64,000 bases of DNA from Planctomycetota bacterium (GTDB lineage: Bacteria; Planctomycetota; UBA1135; UBA2386), in contig JADLFX010000074.1 of NCBI GenBank assembly GCA_020849665.1, forward strand, positions 1-64,000, read 5' to 3'. This document shows, one piece after another, positions 23,830 through 34,786 of this stretch (positions are counted from its first letter, which is position 1; each line of letters starts with the position of its first letter). Under the pieces are notes generated by a model that was not told where the DNA came from, ran no database searches, and worked only from the letters and a program-made list of their open reading frames with translations. Position numbers and translations under genes: made by a program.

Positions 23830-24392
23830 GCCGCGCAGCGCAGGAAGTTGGCGAGCAGCGTGACGCCGGCCTCGGTCAGGAACGACTCGGGATGGAACTG
23901 CACGCCGAACGTGGGGGCCGTGCGGTGGCGCAGAGCCATCAACACCCCGTCGCCGGTGTGGGCCAGCGGCACGAGCGCCTCCGGCAGCGGTTCGCGCACC
24001 ACGAGCGAGTGGTAGCGCGCCGCGGCGAGGGGCGCCGGCAGACCCGCGAAGAGCCCTGCGCCGTCGTGGTGCACGGGCGTGGTCGTGCCATGGCAGGGGG
24101 TGCCCCGCGCAACCGTGCCGCCGTACGCGGCGCCGATCGCCTGGTGGCCCAGGCACACGCCGAGGATCGGCACGCGCGCCTCGAAGGCGCGCACCGCCGC
24201 CATGCTGGCGCCGGCCCGTGCCGGCCACCCCGGACCCGGCGAGAGCACCAGAGCCCCGGGCGCGAGCGCGGCGATCCCGGCCACGTCGATGCGCTCGCTG
24301 CGCCGCACCAGCACCTCGGCGCCGAGCGTCTGGAACGCCTGGGCGAGGTTCCAGACGAATGAGTCCTGGTTGTCGAGCAGCACCACGCGCAC
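23826..24392 (-). CDS. Class I glutamine amidotransferase (PabA/TrpG type)
   Basis: 188-aa amidotransferase subunit that delivers ammonia to chorismate-using synthases. It starts from GTG 24392 with MRVVLLDNQDSFVWNLAQ, the standard TrpG/PabA opening. Catalytic Cys in GVCLGHQAIG (about residue 80), the CHGTTTPVHHDG loop, and the His-Glu pair in FGVQFHPESFLTE. No trpE or pabB partner lies in the window, so anthranilate versus aminodeoxychorismate function is open. It heads an operon with an ABC exporter, lpxB and ubiD. Divergent from trkA; the starts are about 136 bp apart. Confidence 0.92.
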   Translation of the reverse strand: MRVVLLDNQDSFVWNLAQAFQTLGAEVLVRRSERIDVAGIAALAPGALVLSPGPGWPARAGASMAAVRAFEARVPILGVCLGHQAIGAAYGGTVARGTPCHGTTTPVHHDGAGLFAGLPAPLAAARYHSLVVREPLPEALVPLAHTGDGVLMALRHRTAPTFGVQFHPESFLTEAGVTLLANFLRCAA

Positions 24393-24528
24393 CGGGGGGA
24401 TTGGAGCGCCTGCCGCCGCCGCGCTCCACACGCCGGCGCGAGGATCCGTGGTACGCCGCAGGGTCGGGCGCCCGCCCGGGCGGCGCGGACGTGCATCGGC
24501 CTCGGCCAGCGGGTATCTCAGGCGTCCC

Positions 24529-25881
24529 GTGAACATCCTGATCGTGGGACTGGGCGAGGTGGGCACCTATCTCGCCAACATGCTGTCCAACGACGGCCAC
24601 TCGGTGACGGTCGTGGACCCGAACCCGCAACGGGTCGGCCGCTGCTCCGACGTGCTCGATGTCAAGTCGGTCACCGGCGACGGCTCGCGGCCGGACATCC
24701 TGGAGCGGGCCGACGCCGGCGACGCCGACCTGCTCCTGGCGGTCAGCAACGACGACAACGTCAACATGCTGACCTGCCTGTTCGGCAAGCGCATGGGGGC
24801 CAAGAAGACCGTGCTGCGGGTCAAGGACATGACCCCGTTCCGCGGCTTCCAGACCTTCTTCCGCAAGAACCTGCTCTTCGACCTGATCCTCTCGGTGGAC
24901 GAGATCGCGGCCGAGGAGATCGTGAAGCACCTGCGCCAGCACGAGGGGGTCGGCGTGGAGGCCTTCGCGGATGGCCGCGTGCAGATGCGCCGCCTGCGCA
25001 TGCCCGACGAATCGGTCTTCCTCGCCACCCCTCTGCGCAGCCTGAAGCTCCCGCCGGGCATGCTCCTGGCCGCGCTGCAGCGCGGCAACGACGTGGAGAT
25101 CCCGGGCGGCGACCACGTCCTGCAGGCCGGCGACGAGGTGTTCGTGATCGGCGAGCCCAGGGCGGTCGCGACGTTCGAGCGCAAGGCGGGGGTCAAGACC
25201 AGCCCCCTGCGCAACGTCGTGCTCTCCGGTTCGTCAGGGATCGCGCACCTGGTGCAGCGGTCGCTGCAGCGCCTCGGGGCGAAGACCCGCATCCTGGTCG
25301 AGGATCGCGAGGAGGCGCATGAACTCGCGGGCCAGCTCGAGGGCGTGACGGTCCTGCACGGCAGCGGCACCGACCTGGGACTGCTGCGCGAGGAGCACAT
25401 CGGCGAGGCCGACGCCTTTGTCGGGCTCTCGGACCGCGACGAGGAGAACCTCATGTCGTGCCAGCTGGCGCGCAGCCTGCGCGTGCCGCGCACCATCGCC
25501 CTGGTGCAGAAGCCCGACTACGTGACCATCTACCAGGCCCTGGGCATCGACGTGGCGGTCTCGCCGCGCCTGCTCTGCGCCAACCGCATCCTCTCGTTCG
25601 TGCGCAGCGGCAGCATGAGCACGGTCACCACCATCGGCGAGGGGCAGGTCGAGATCTTCGAGCTGGAACTGAAGGCCGGCTGCCGGCTGGTCGGCAAGAC
25701 CCTGGCCGAGGCCGCGTTTCCCAAGGGCTCGCTCGTGTGCGCGATCGCGCGCGACGACGGCGAGGTGGTGGTGCCGCGCGGCGAGGACCAGCTGCACGCG
25801 CTGGACAACCTGGTGGTGGTGGCGCGGCACGAGGTCGTGCCGGAGGTCCTGGCCCACTGCGGCATGGAGTCCGAGCGCTAG
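24529..25881 (+). CDS. trkA: Trk system potassium transport regulatory protein TrkA
   Basis: 450-aa peripheral membrane NAD(H)-binding regulator of TrkH/KtrB-type K+ channels. Two RCK repeats: the first begins at the start codon with MNILIVGLGEVGTYLANML (GxGxxG NAD loop), followed by a TrkA_C segment (MPDESVFLATPLRSLKLPPGM). The second begins near residue 225 (NVVLSGSSGIAHLVQRSLQRLG), with a degenerate nucleotide loop, and is followed by a second TrkA_C (LELKAGCRLVGKTLAEAAFPKG). The length is canonical. The start is GTG 24529; the track's upstream extension is the divergent trpG-like gene in another frame. TrkH is not adjacent, which is unusual. Confidence 0.93.
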   Translation: MNILIVGLGEVGTYLANMLSNDGHSVTVVDPNPQRVGRCSDVLDVKSVTGDGSRPDILERADAGDADLLLAVSNDDNVNMLTCLFGKRMGAKKTVLRVKDMTPFRGFQTFFRKNLLFDLILSVDEIAAEEIVKHLRQHEGVGVEAFADGRVQMRRLRMPDESVFLATPLRSLKLPPGMLLAALQRGNDVEIPGGDHVLQAGDEVFVIGEPRAVATFERKAGVKTSPLRNVVLSGSSGIAHLVQRSLQRLGAKTRILVEDREEAHELAGQLEGVTVLHGSGTDLGLLREEHIGEADAFVGLSDRDEENLMSCQLARSLRVPRTIALVQKPDYVTIYQALGIDVAVSPRLLCANRILSFVRSGSMSTVTTIGEGQVEIFELELKAGCRLVGKTLAEAAFPKGSLVCAIARDDGEVVVPRGEDQLHALDNLVVVARHEVVPEVLAHCGMESER

Positions 25882-25903
25882 CCGGCCTGCGCCGACGCGC
25901 CGG
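25882..25903. terminator. Hairpin between convergent trkA and lipoprotein genes
   Basis: CCGGC (25882-25886) and GCCGG (25899-25903) enclose an inner GCG/CGC stem with a CCGA loop and a 2-nt bulge. It sits in the 34-bp gap between convergent stop codons, which suits a shared terminator. No U-tract. Confidence 0.35.
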
Positions 25904-25915
25904 ACCCGCCGCGGC

Positions 25916-26716
25916 TCAGCGCACGATCTCCTTGCCGCGCTTCACCACCGTGATGTCGTCCGGCCGGTGCTTGCTGGTCACGGCGGGGGGGAACGGCTCG
26001 GGCGTCGCGAGGCTCTCGAGCAGCGGGCGCAGGCCGGCGAACACCAGGTAGCGTTCGCTGCGGCCCTGGTCCTCCAGGCTGGCCTCGCCGGCGATCAGTC
26101 CCACGAACCGGTACGAGCCGTTCTCCGGGTCGACCTGGAAGAGGCCGCTGCCCGGGGGCGGGGTGCGGCCCGGCCACTCGAGGAGGTCGCCGCGCACGCT
26201 CTCGCCCTGCGCGAGCCGCACGTCGATGCGTTCCACGTCGATGCCGCGGTGCACCAGCACCGCCAGCACGTCGTCGCTGCGCAGCGGGCGTTCCAGGAGC
26301 GGCACGGACTGCTGCTTGAGGTCGTGGTCCACGCGGCAGAGGATCCCCCCGGCCGGCACGATCGTGCCGTCGTCCACCATCGGCGTGCCGGCGAGGAAGT
26401 AGTGCAGGCGGCAGGGTCCGGAGCGCGCGGTGCGACCCAGGAGCAGCACGCCCTCGGTGGTCGCGGCGCCCTGTTCCACGCCGCCCCGGGTCTCGATCCG
26501 GACGACCGGGCGGGTCCGGTCGGGGAAGTCCACGCCGGAGAACACGTGCGGGTAGCAGCCGGTGAGCAGGAGCGCGGCCACGCCGGCCAGGGCCGCCGCC
26601 CGGCCGCGGCCCGGTGCGGCGCCCCGCGACGCGGTGCGTGCCGCACGGCCCGGGACGGGCGGCCACCGGCGCGGGGCGCCGGCCGCAGCCCGCGGGGCCT
26701 GCTGGGTGGTGGTCAT
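25916..26716 (-). CDS. Lipoprotein of unknown function
   Basis: 266 aa. A long Arg/Pro-rich n-region (about 40 residues) precedes the hydrophobic core AALAGVAALLLTGC, a clear lipobox with Cys near residue 54, so the mature protein is probably lipid-anchored. The remainder is mixed alpha/beta with segments such as RTRPVVRIETRGGVEQG and GTIVPAGGILCRVDHDLKQQ; I recognise no family. An internal start closer to the core is possible, but I see no ATG/GTG that leaves a better n-region. It lies 31 bp downstream of the secreted gluzincin gene, so both exported products may be made together. Confidence 0.65.
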   Translation of the reverse strand: MTTTQQAPRAAAGAPRRWPPVPGRAARTASRGAAPGRGRAAALAGVAALLLTGCYPHVFSGVDFPDRTRPVVRIETRGGVEQGAATTEGVLLLGRTARSGPCRLHYFLAGTPMVDDGTIVPAGGILCRVDHDLKQQSVPLLERPLRSDDVLAVLVHRGIDVERIDVRLAQGESVRGDLLEWPGRTPPPGSGLFQVDPENGSYRFVGLIAGEASLEDQGRSERYLVFAGLRPLLESLATPEPFPPAVTSKHRPDDITVVKRGKEIVR

Positions 26717-26747
26717 GGTCGCGGTCCGGGTGCGCCGGGGGTGGGTC

Positions 26748-28427
26748 TCACACCTTGTTCATGTACTCGCGGACCCAGCGTACCCACGCTTCCTCGAGCT
26801 TGGCCCAGTCGACGCCGGCGAACGCCTCCTCGACCGCCTTCTTCTGATTGCCGCTCTTGAGCATGACCTCGCGGTACTTGTCGAGGATGCCCTCCCAGGC
26901 CGGATCCCAGGCGTTGCCCATGGCCTTGCCCCGCCGGAAGAAGTCGACCATGGAGTAGCCCTGGGCGTAGTAGTCCGCGGCGCGGCCGCCGTAGAACTTG
27001 TCCTTGTTCCAGCTCACGATCTCGCGCAGCGGAACCCACTTCTTGGTGGTCACGATCTCGGCGATGTCGCGCTTGCGCATCTTCGAGGCCGCATACACCC
27101 ACCTGCCGTTGCGCAGCTCGTAGCTGCCGAAGTAGTCGCCGGTGCCCTCGTCGAACCAGCGGTGCAGTTCCACGCCGGGCATGAGGCCCGCGTTGGGGTT
27201 CTCGGGCTGGGTCTCCGCAGGCTTCTGGGTCTCGCCGGTCTTGGGTGCCGCCACGGGAGCGCGGAAGTACGCGTCGCTGTACTGGTGCCAGCCCTCGTGG
27301 TACGCGACCGTGTCCACGCCACCCTTGCCCATCCACTTCTCGCGGTCCATGAAGATCACCAGCTCCTTGGACCCGGGGTTGAACCAGCCCACGGTGCCGC
27401 CGCCCACGTCAGGCCCGCTGTACTTGCGGAAGGTGTCGTAGTCGCTGCAGATGCGCAGCACCGACCACGCGTTGCCCATCCGGTCGTGCGGCGGGTAGTA
27501 CTGCTGGTACAGCTCGCGCATCTTGTCCATGCGGCCGGCCAGCGCCTTGGCCTCGGTCTCGGCCTGCATGCGCTTGTCCGGCTTGTCCTTGTCCCACGTG
27601 AACATGACGATGAAGTTCGGCGTCGTGAGCAGGTCCCAGTTCTCGAAGTCGGAGATGTTCTTGTAGGCGCGGGTCAGCTCGCGCTTGCGCTGGTCGGTGG
27701 CGGCGTGGGCATTGGCGTTCACCTTCTCCTCCAGCGAGCCGGCGCCGCCCGCGTTCTCTTTCAGCGGCTGCAGGCTGGTGACCATGGTCTGGGCCCAGCT
27801 CAGGAACTTCTGGTCCGGGCGGTCGCCGCGCTTGACCGGCAGCACGCACTCGATCACCACCTCGCGCTCGCCCAGGTCGTACGCGGCCGCCTGGCGGTAC
27901 CAGATGTCCTTGGCCGGGCGGCCATCCGGCGTGCGGCCGTCCTGGATCGTGACCCACTCCCAGAGCTTGAACGCGGGGGTCTTGCCCTTGGCGGCGACCT
28001 CCTTGCCGCGCAGGAGGATCTTGCGGTCCTTCTGGCCGCCCGGGTCCTTGGTGACGAAGTCCTCGTAGCTCTTGAAGCGCATGCGCGCCATCCGCTCCAG
28101 CAGGGCCTTGGTGGCCGCGTCGATCTGGTCGCCCTCCTTGGGTGCCTTGGGCTGGGTGCGGACGAACTCGTAGACGAAGAGGTCCCAGCTGTAGACGCCG
28201 CCCGCGCCGTGGATGTAGTCGCCCGGGTCGTCGGGCTTGTACTGGGCCCGGGTCATGCCGTCCGACTGACCCAGCTTGAGGGGCACGCGCGTCAGCTTCT
28301 TGTACACGCGGTACTTGATGCCGATGTCCTCCACCTCCTCCCAGCGGTAGTCCTGGGCGAGGAGGGGGGCGGCGGTGCCCAGTACGAGGGCGGCAAGGGC
28401 CAGGAGGGGGCTGCGGGGGGTCGCCAT
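26748..28427 (-). CDS. Secreted gluzincin-type zinc peptidase-like protein
   Basis: 559-aa exported protein. Signal peptide MATPRSPLLALAALVLGTAAPLLAQ, with Gln directly after the predicted AxA-like site. Residues ~30-240 have no recognised fold. The peptidase part has VAYHEGWHQYSDA (HExxH near 377) and, after a Pro/Glu-rich insert, LHRWFDEGTGDYFGSYEL supplying the second Glu. This resembles DUF1570-like gluzincins and the gene at 10655-12871, although the domain layout differs. Both catalytic motifs are intact. Role unknown; cell-envelope or extracellular protein processing is a guess. ATG 28427 starts the signal peptide. A TATACT box lies 48 bp upstream. Confidence 0.78.
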   Translation of the reverse strand: MATPRSPLLALAALVLGTAAPLLAQDYRWEEVEDIGIKYRVYKKLTRVPLKLGQSDGMTRAQYKPDDPGDYIHGAGGVYSWDLFVYEFVRTQPKAPKEGDQIDAATKALLERMARMRFKSYEDFVTKDPGGQKDRKILLRGKEVAAKGKTPAFKLWEWVTIQDGRTPDGRPAKDIWYRQAAAYDLGEREVVIECVLPVKRGDRPDQKFLSWAQTMVTSLQPLKENAGGAGSLEEKVNANAHAATDQRKRELTRAYKNISDFENWDLLTTPNFIVMFTWDKDKPDKRMQAETEAKALAGRMDKMRELYQQYYPPHDRMGNAWSVLRICSDYDTFRKYSGPDVGGGTVGWFNPGSKELVIFMDREKWMGKGGVDTVAYHEGWHQYSDAYFRAPVAAPKTGETQKPAETQPENPNAGLMPGVELHRWFDEGTGDYFGSYELRNGRWVYAASKMRKRDIAEIVTTKKWVPLREIVSWNKDKFYGGRAADYYAQGYSMVDFFRRGKAMGNAWDPAWEGILDKYREVMLKSGNQKKAVEEAFAGVDWAKLEEAWVRWVREYMNKV

Positions 28428-28474
28428 GGGGAGTTCGGGCTCTGGTGTGCCTGCGGGGGTGCGTTCGGGTCGGC

Positions 28475-28480
28475 AGTATA
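28475..28480 (-). promoter_or_regulatory. Candidate -10 box (TATACT) of the gluzincin gene
   Basis: On the minus strand TATACT, a near-consensus sigma-70 -10 hexamer and a rare AT-rich stretch in this GC-rich spacer, lies 48 bp upstream of the ATG at 28427. No -35-like hexamer is seen 17 bp further upstream. Confidence 0.35.
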
Positions 28481-28622
28481 GCGGGCCTCCGCCTGCCGGC
28501 CGGGGGCGGGATACGGCCGCGCGTGCCTGCATGGCGCACGGAATCCTGTCGTGCTCCCAGGCCACGGTCCCGCCGAGCCGCCGCCCCGAGGGGCCATCGG
28601 GCCGCGGACCGCGCGCGACGCC

Positions 28623-28916
28623 TCAGCCGTCGTTCTTCGGGCAGCCCGGCTTCGCGCAGCTCGCGGCGCCCGGACCCGCGCAGCCACCGCTTTCCGCGCT
28701 CCGGTCGGCGGCCGCGCCCGACTGGTACGAGGCCGAGCGGTAGTCGGTGCTGTAGAAGCCGCTGCCCTTGAACAGGAACCCGCCGCCGGGCCCGATCAAC
28801 CTCTGGAGCTTCGGCCTGGCACAGCTCGGGCAGGTCGCGAGCGGCTTCGCGGTGATCGACTGGAACTCCTCGAACGCGTGGCCGCAGGCCTGGCACTCGT
28901 ATCCGTAGGTTGGCAT
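28623..28916 (-). CDS. FmdB-family zinc-ribbon protein
   Basis: 97 aa. The N-terminal FmdB/CxxC zinc ribbon begins MPTYGYECQACGHAFEEFQS and continues CPSCARPKLQRLIGPGGGFLFKGSGFYSTDYR, the conserved family core. The C-terminal tail is Ser/Ala/Gly-rich with three more Cys (GGCAGPGAASCAKPGCPKNDG), possibly a second metal site. Family members are annotated as putative regulatory proteins; a biochemical role is not established. The ATG at 28916 is chosen over the track's GTG at 28925 because nearly all relatives begin MPTYxYxC. It follows grpE with a 5-bp gap, as the last gene of the chaperone locus. Confidence 0.9.
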   Translation of the reverse strand: MPTYGYECQACGHAFEEFQSITAKPLATCPSCARPKLQRLIGPGGGFLFKGSGFYSTDYRSASYQSGAAADRSAESGGCAGPGAASCAKPGCPKNDG

Positions 28917-28921
28917 TCCGG

Positions 28922-29566
28922 TCACTCCTTGGGCGACTCGCCGGTCGGCCCGTCCTTCTTCGGCTCGGAGCCCTTGCCGGGTGTGACCGCGGGGGGCTTG
29001 GCCGCCACCATCACCCGGACGGGACGGATCACCCGATCCCCCAGGCGGTAGCCACGCTGCAGGACCTTCGCGACCCGGCCGGCCTCGAGCGCATCGGTGT
29101 GCTCGACGCCCACGGCCTCATGGCGCGTGGGGTCGAAGGTCTCGCCTGAGGCGGCGATCTCCTGGACCCCGTGCCGCTCGAGCGCGCTCTCCAGGAGGCC
29201 GCGCACCATGCGGATGCCGTCGATCATCGACTGGGTCTCGGCCATCGCCGTGGCCTGCATGCCCTGGTGCTCGTGCCGCTGGTGTGCGCCGAGCGCCAGG
29301 TGGAAGTTGTCCAGCACCGGCAGGAGCTCGGAGGTGAACGTCTCGAGGGTGCGGTGCCGCACCTCCTCCATCTCCTTGGCGAGGCGCTTGCGCTGGTTGG
29401 CCATGTCCGCGAGCGCGCGCTGGAGCTGCTGCTCCAGCCGATCCCGCTCCTCGCGCAGCCGCGCCAGGTCGGCCTGCAACGCCTCGGCCGCCGCCGCCGC
29501 AGGAGCGTTCTGCTCCGCGCCGCCCGGCTCGCTCTCGGTGTCCTGCTTGTCGTCGTGGTCTGTCAT
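28922..29566 (-). CDS. grpE: Nucleotide exchange factor GrpE
   Basis: 214-aa DnaK nucleotide exchange factor. An acidic low-complexity N-terminus (about 1-30) is followed by a long coiled coil (EALQADLARLREERDRLEQQLQRALADMANQRKRLAKE). The C-terminal beta domain has LLPVLDNFHLAL, GIRMVRGLLESALERHGV, the classical FDPTRHEAVG and VAKVLQRGYRLGDRVIRPVRVMVA. Normal length. It lies 33 bp downstream of dnaJ. dnaK and hrcA are not in the window, so this locus is separate from the usual hrcA-grpE-dnaK cluster. Secure. Confidence 0.96.
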   Translation of the reverse strand: MTDHDDKQDTESEPGGAEQNAPAAAAAEALQADLARLREERDRLEQQLQRALADMANQRKRLAKEMEEVRHRTLETFTSELLPVLDNFHLALGAHQRHEHQGMQATAMAETQSMIDGIRMVRGLLESALERHGVQEIAASGETFDPTRHEAVGVEHTDALEAGRVAKVLQRGYRLGDRVIRPVRVMVAAKPPAVTPGKGSEPKKDGPTGESPKE

Positions 29567-29599
29567 GGGGTGCGTGCCTCCGCATCGGGAGCTACGCGG

Positions 29600-30730
29600 T
29601 CACTGGAACATGTCCCGTACCTTCTCGAAGATCCCCTTCTTCTTGGGGCTCTTCTTGCGTCTGGCCTGCTCCAGGTCGTCGAACTGGATCAGGAGCTGCT
29701 CCTGCTCCGGCGTGAGCTTGGTCGGCACCTCCACCTGGACGCGCACCACCAGGTTGCCGCGCCCATAGCCGTCGGCGCGCGGCAGGCCGTGCCCGCGCAC
29801 CCGCAGGAGCTCGCCCGGCTGGGTGCCCGCCGGGATCTTGAGCTGGACGACCTCGCCGGTGATCGACGGGATGTCCACGGTCTCGCCCATCGCCGCCTGC
29901 CGGAAGGCGATCGTCGCCTGGGTCAGCAGGTCGTCGCCATGGCGCGTGAACACGGAGTGCGGCTGTACGTGGATCACCACCACGAGGTCGCCCGGCGGAC
30001 CGCCGTGTTCGCCGGGCTCGCCCTGGCCCGCGATCCGCTCGGCGTGGCCCTCCTCGATGCCGGGGGGGATGGTCACGGTGATCGGCGCCTTGCGATCGAC
30101 CAGCCCGCGGCCGCGGCACTTGCCGCACGGGTCGCTCACCACGGTGCCCTGGCCGCGGCACTCGGGACAGGACTGGCGGATCGAGAAGAATCCCTGGCTG
30201 CGCTCCACCTGGCCGTGACCGCCGCAGAGCCGGCAGCGTTGCGGCTGGCTGCCGGGCCGGGCGCCGGTGCCGGAGCATGCGTCGCAGGCGGCAGGCCGGG
30301 TGATCTCCAGCTTCCTCTGCACGCCGGTTGCGACCTCCTCCAGGGTCAGTTCGAGGTCGACCCGCAGCGACGCGCCGCGCCGCGCACGGCCGCGTCCGCC
30401 ACCGCCGCCGAAGAAGTGCTCGAAGATGCCGCCGGCGCCGCCAAAGATGTCGCCGAACGCCGCGAAGATGTCCTCGGTGGAGAACCCCTGCCCGGCCCCC
30501 TGCTGCACGCCCGCATGGCCGAAGCGGTCGTACTGGGCGCGCTTGTCCTTGTCGCTCAGCACCGCGTACGCCTCGGCGGCGTCCTTGAAGCGCTGCTCCG
30601 CCTCCTTGTCGCCCGGGTTGCGGTCCGGGTGGTTGTCGAGCGCGATCTTGCGGTAGGCCTTCTTGATCTCGTCCTCGCCGGCGTCCTTGGCCACCCCGAG
30701 GATCTCGTAGTAGTCGCGCTTGCAGGCCAT
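29600..30730 (-). CDS. dnaJ: Chaperone protein DnaJ (type A)
   Basis: 376-aa Hsp40. J domain (1-70) with the HPD triad in DNHPDRN (about 36-38), a Gly/Phe-rich linker ([18 protein letters not shown]), and the cysteine-rich zinc domain with four CxxCxGxG-type repeats ([32 protein letters not shown]). C-terminal substrate-binding domains include [15 protein letters not shown] and [19 protein letters not shown]. It activates DnaK ATPase and binds unfolded clients. Separated from groEL2 by 116 bp containing two strong hairpins, which may set its expression relative to the GroE genes. Secure. Confidence 0.97.
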   Translation of the reverse strand: MACKRDYYEILGVAKDAGEDEIKKAYRKIALDNHPDRNPGDKEAEQRFKDAAEAYAVLSDKDKRAQYDRFGHAGVQQGAGQGFSTEDIFAAFGDIFGGAGGIFEHFFGGGGGRGRARRGASLRVDLELTLEEVATGVQRKLEITRPAACDACSGTGARPGSQPQRCRLCGGHGQVERSQGFFSIRQSCPECRGQGTVVSDPCGKCRGRGLVDRKAPITVTIPPGIEEGHAERIAGQGEPGEHGGPPGDLVVVIHVQPHSVFTRHGDDLLTQATIAFRQAAMGETVDIPSITGEVVQLKIPAGTQPGELLRVRGHGLPRADGYGRGNLVVRVQVEVPTKLTPEQEQLLIQFDDLEQARRKKSPKKKGIFEKVRDMFQ

Positions 30731-30767
30731 GGCTTCGGGTGCGGAAAGCGGAGATCAGGATGTGCCA

Positions 30768-30805
30768 CGCGCCGGCGGACGGCCGGGGGCCGCCCCGCCG
30801 GCGCG
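30768..30805. promoter_or_regulatory. Composite 11-bp stem-loop in the dnaJ leader
   Basis: CGCGCCGGCGG (30768-30778) and CCGCCGGCGCG (30795-30805) are perfectly complementary. The 16-nt interior forms its own stem CGGCC/GGCCG with a GGG loop. It lies 38-75 bp upstream of the dnaJ ATG and is the strongest inverted repeat I found. It may be a transcript-processing or stability element, or an attenuator. It is not a CIRCE element. Confidence 0.5.
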
Positions 30806-30812
30806 GGAGTGT

Positions 30813-30832
30813 CACGGCCGCCGCCGGCCGTG
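30813..30832. terminator. 8-bp hairpin just after groEL2
   Basis: CACGGCCG (30813-30820) pairs perfectly with CGGCCGTG (30825-30832) over a CCGC tetraloop, 14 bp downstream of the groEL2 stop. It may be a partial terminator or a 3'-end stabiliser. No U-tract. A second, longer stem-loop follows 7 bp later. Confidence 0.5.
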
Positions 30833-30846
30833 CGGCTCGGGCGTGG

Positions 30847-32451
<1,605 letters not shown>

Positions 32452-32454
32452 GGT

Positions 32455-32772
32455 TCAGCCCTCCACCCGCGCGAGGATCTCGTTCTCGCGGATGATCTTG
32501 TAGTCCTCGCCGTCGACCTGGACGTCGCTGCCGGCGTACTTGCCGAACAGCACCGTGTCGCCCTTCTTGACGTCGGGCTTGACGCGGTTGCCGTCCTCGA
32601 GCCGGCGGCCCTCGCCCACGGCGATCACGGTGCCGCGCCCGGGCTTCTCGCGCGCGGTGTCGGGGAGCAGGATTCCGCCCGAGCTGATCTCCTCGGCGTC
32701 GAGGACGCGCACGACGATCCGGTCGTCGAGGGGGCGGATGTTCACATTGGTCTTGGTCTTGGTGTCCTTCAT
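32455..32772 (-). CDS. groES: Co-chaperonin GroES
   Basis: 105-aa lid protein of the GroEL cage. It starts MKDTKTKTNVNIRPLDDRIVVRVLDAEE. The mobile loop ISSGGILLPDTAREKPGRGTV and the C-terminal KKGDTVLFGKYAG with DYKIIRENEILA are canonical. The N-terminus is about 8 residues longer than typical. ATG 32772 is preferred because the track's long ORF runs through groEL1 in another frame. An AGAGG sequence lies about 13 nt upstream and can serve as ribosome-binding site. Located between two groEL genes (38 bp and 3 bp gaps). Confidence 0.96.
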   Translation of the reverse strand: MKDTKTKTNVNIRPLDDRIVVRVLDAEEISSGGILLPDTAREKPGRGTVIAVGEGRRLEDGNRVKPDVKKGDTVLFGKYAGSDVQVDGEDYKIIRENEILARVEG

Positions 32773-32810
32773 GGCATCGATACCTCTCTGGAATGCGGGG
32801 GTTGGGGCGG

Positions 32811-34448
<1,638 letters not shown>

Positions 34449-34786
34449 GGGAAAGTCGCCCTCGATCCAGGGAACGGAGGCCGTGCAGCGTTCGCGCGCG
34501 GCCGATGGGAACAGCGAACCGGCGGCGATTCCGTGGCCCACCGTGTGGCGGGGGGCTGCGCGGTATCCCGACCGGGGAAGAGGAACCCGGCGCTGTGCCG
34601 GTGGGCGCGGCCGAGGGCAAACCTCATGCCGTCGGCCCCCTGCGAGTTTCCACCTCGGGAATCAGGCTCCAAGTCCATGGGACAAAGAGGCTTGTCTGTG
34701 CTTTCCACACTCTTTCCAGAGGCCTCCACAGGCGTCACTTTGGCAGACGCCCCGCGTTCCGCTTCCGGCCCCGTTGCCACTTTGAC
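34449..34786. other. 338-bp divergent spacer between groEL1 and the NPCBM gene
   Basis: No credible ORF. I searched for a CIRCE element (TTAGCACTC-N9-GAGTGCTAA) and for sigma-32-like boxes and found neither. The half near the plus-strand gene (34680-34786) is less GC-rich than its surroundings and holds a CTTTCCA direct repeat. Promoters for both divergent genes should lie here, but none can be assigned confidently. Confidence 0.6.
34701..34718. repeat. CTTTCCA direct repeat, one helical turn apart
   Basis: CTTTCCA occurs at 34701-34707 and again at 34712-34718, an 11-bp period (TGGAAAG on the groEL strand). Same-face spacing in a divergent promoter region suits tandem binding of a regulator. 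It could also be chance. Confidence 0.3.

Noticed and set aside
34449-34786. CIRCE/HrcA operator upstream of groEL1
   Set aside because: No TTAGCACTC-N9-GAGTGCTAA or close variant on either strand of the spacer.
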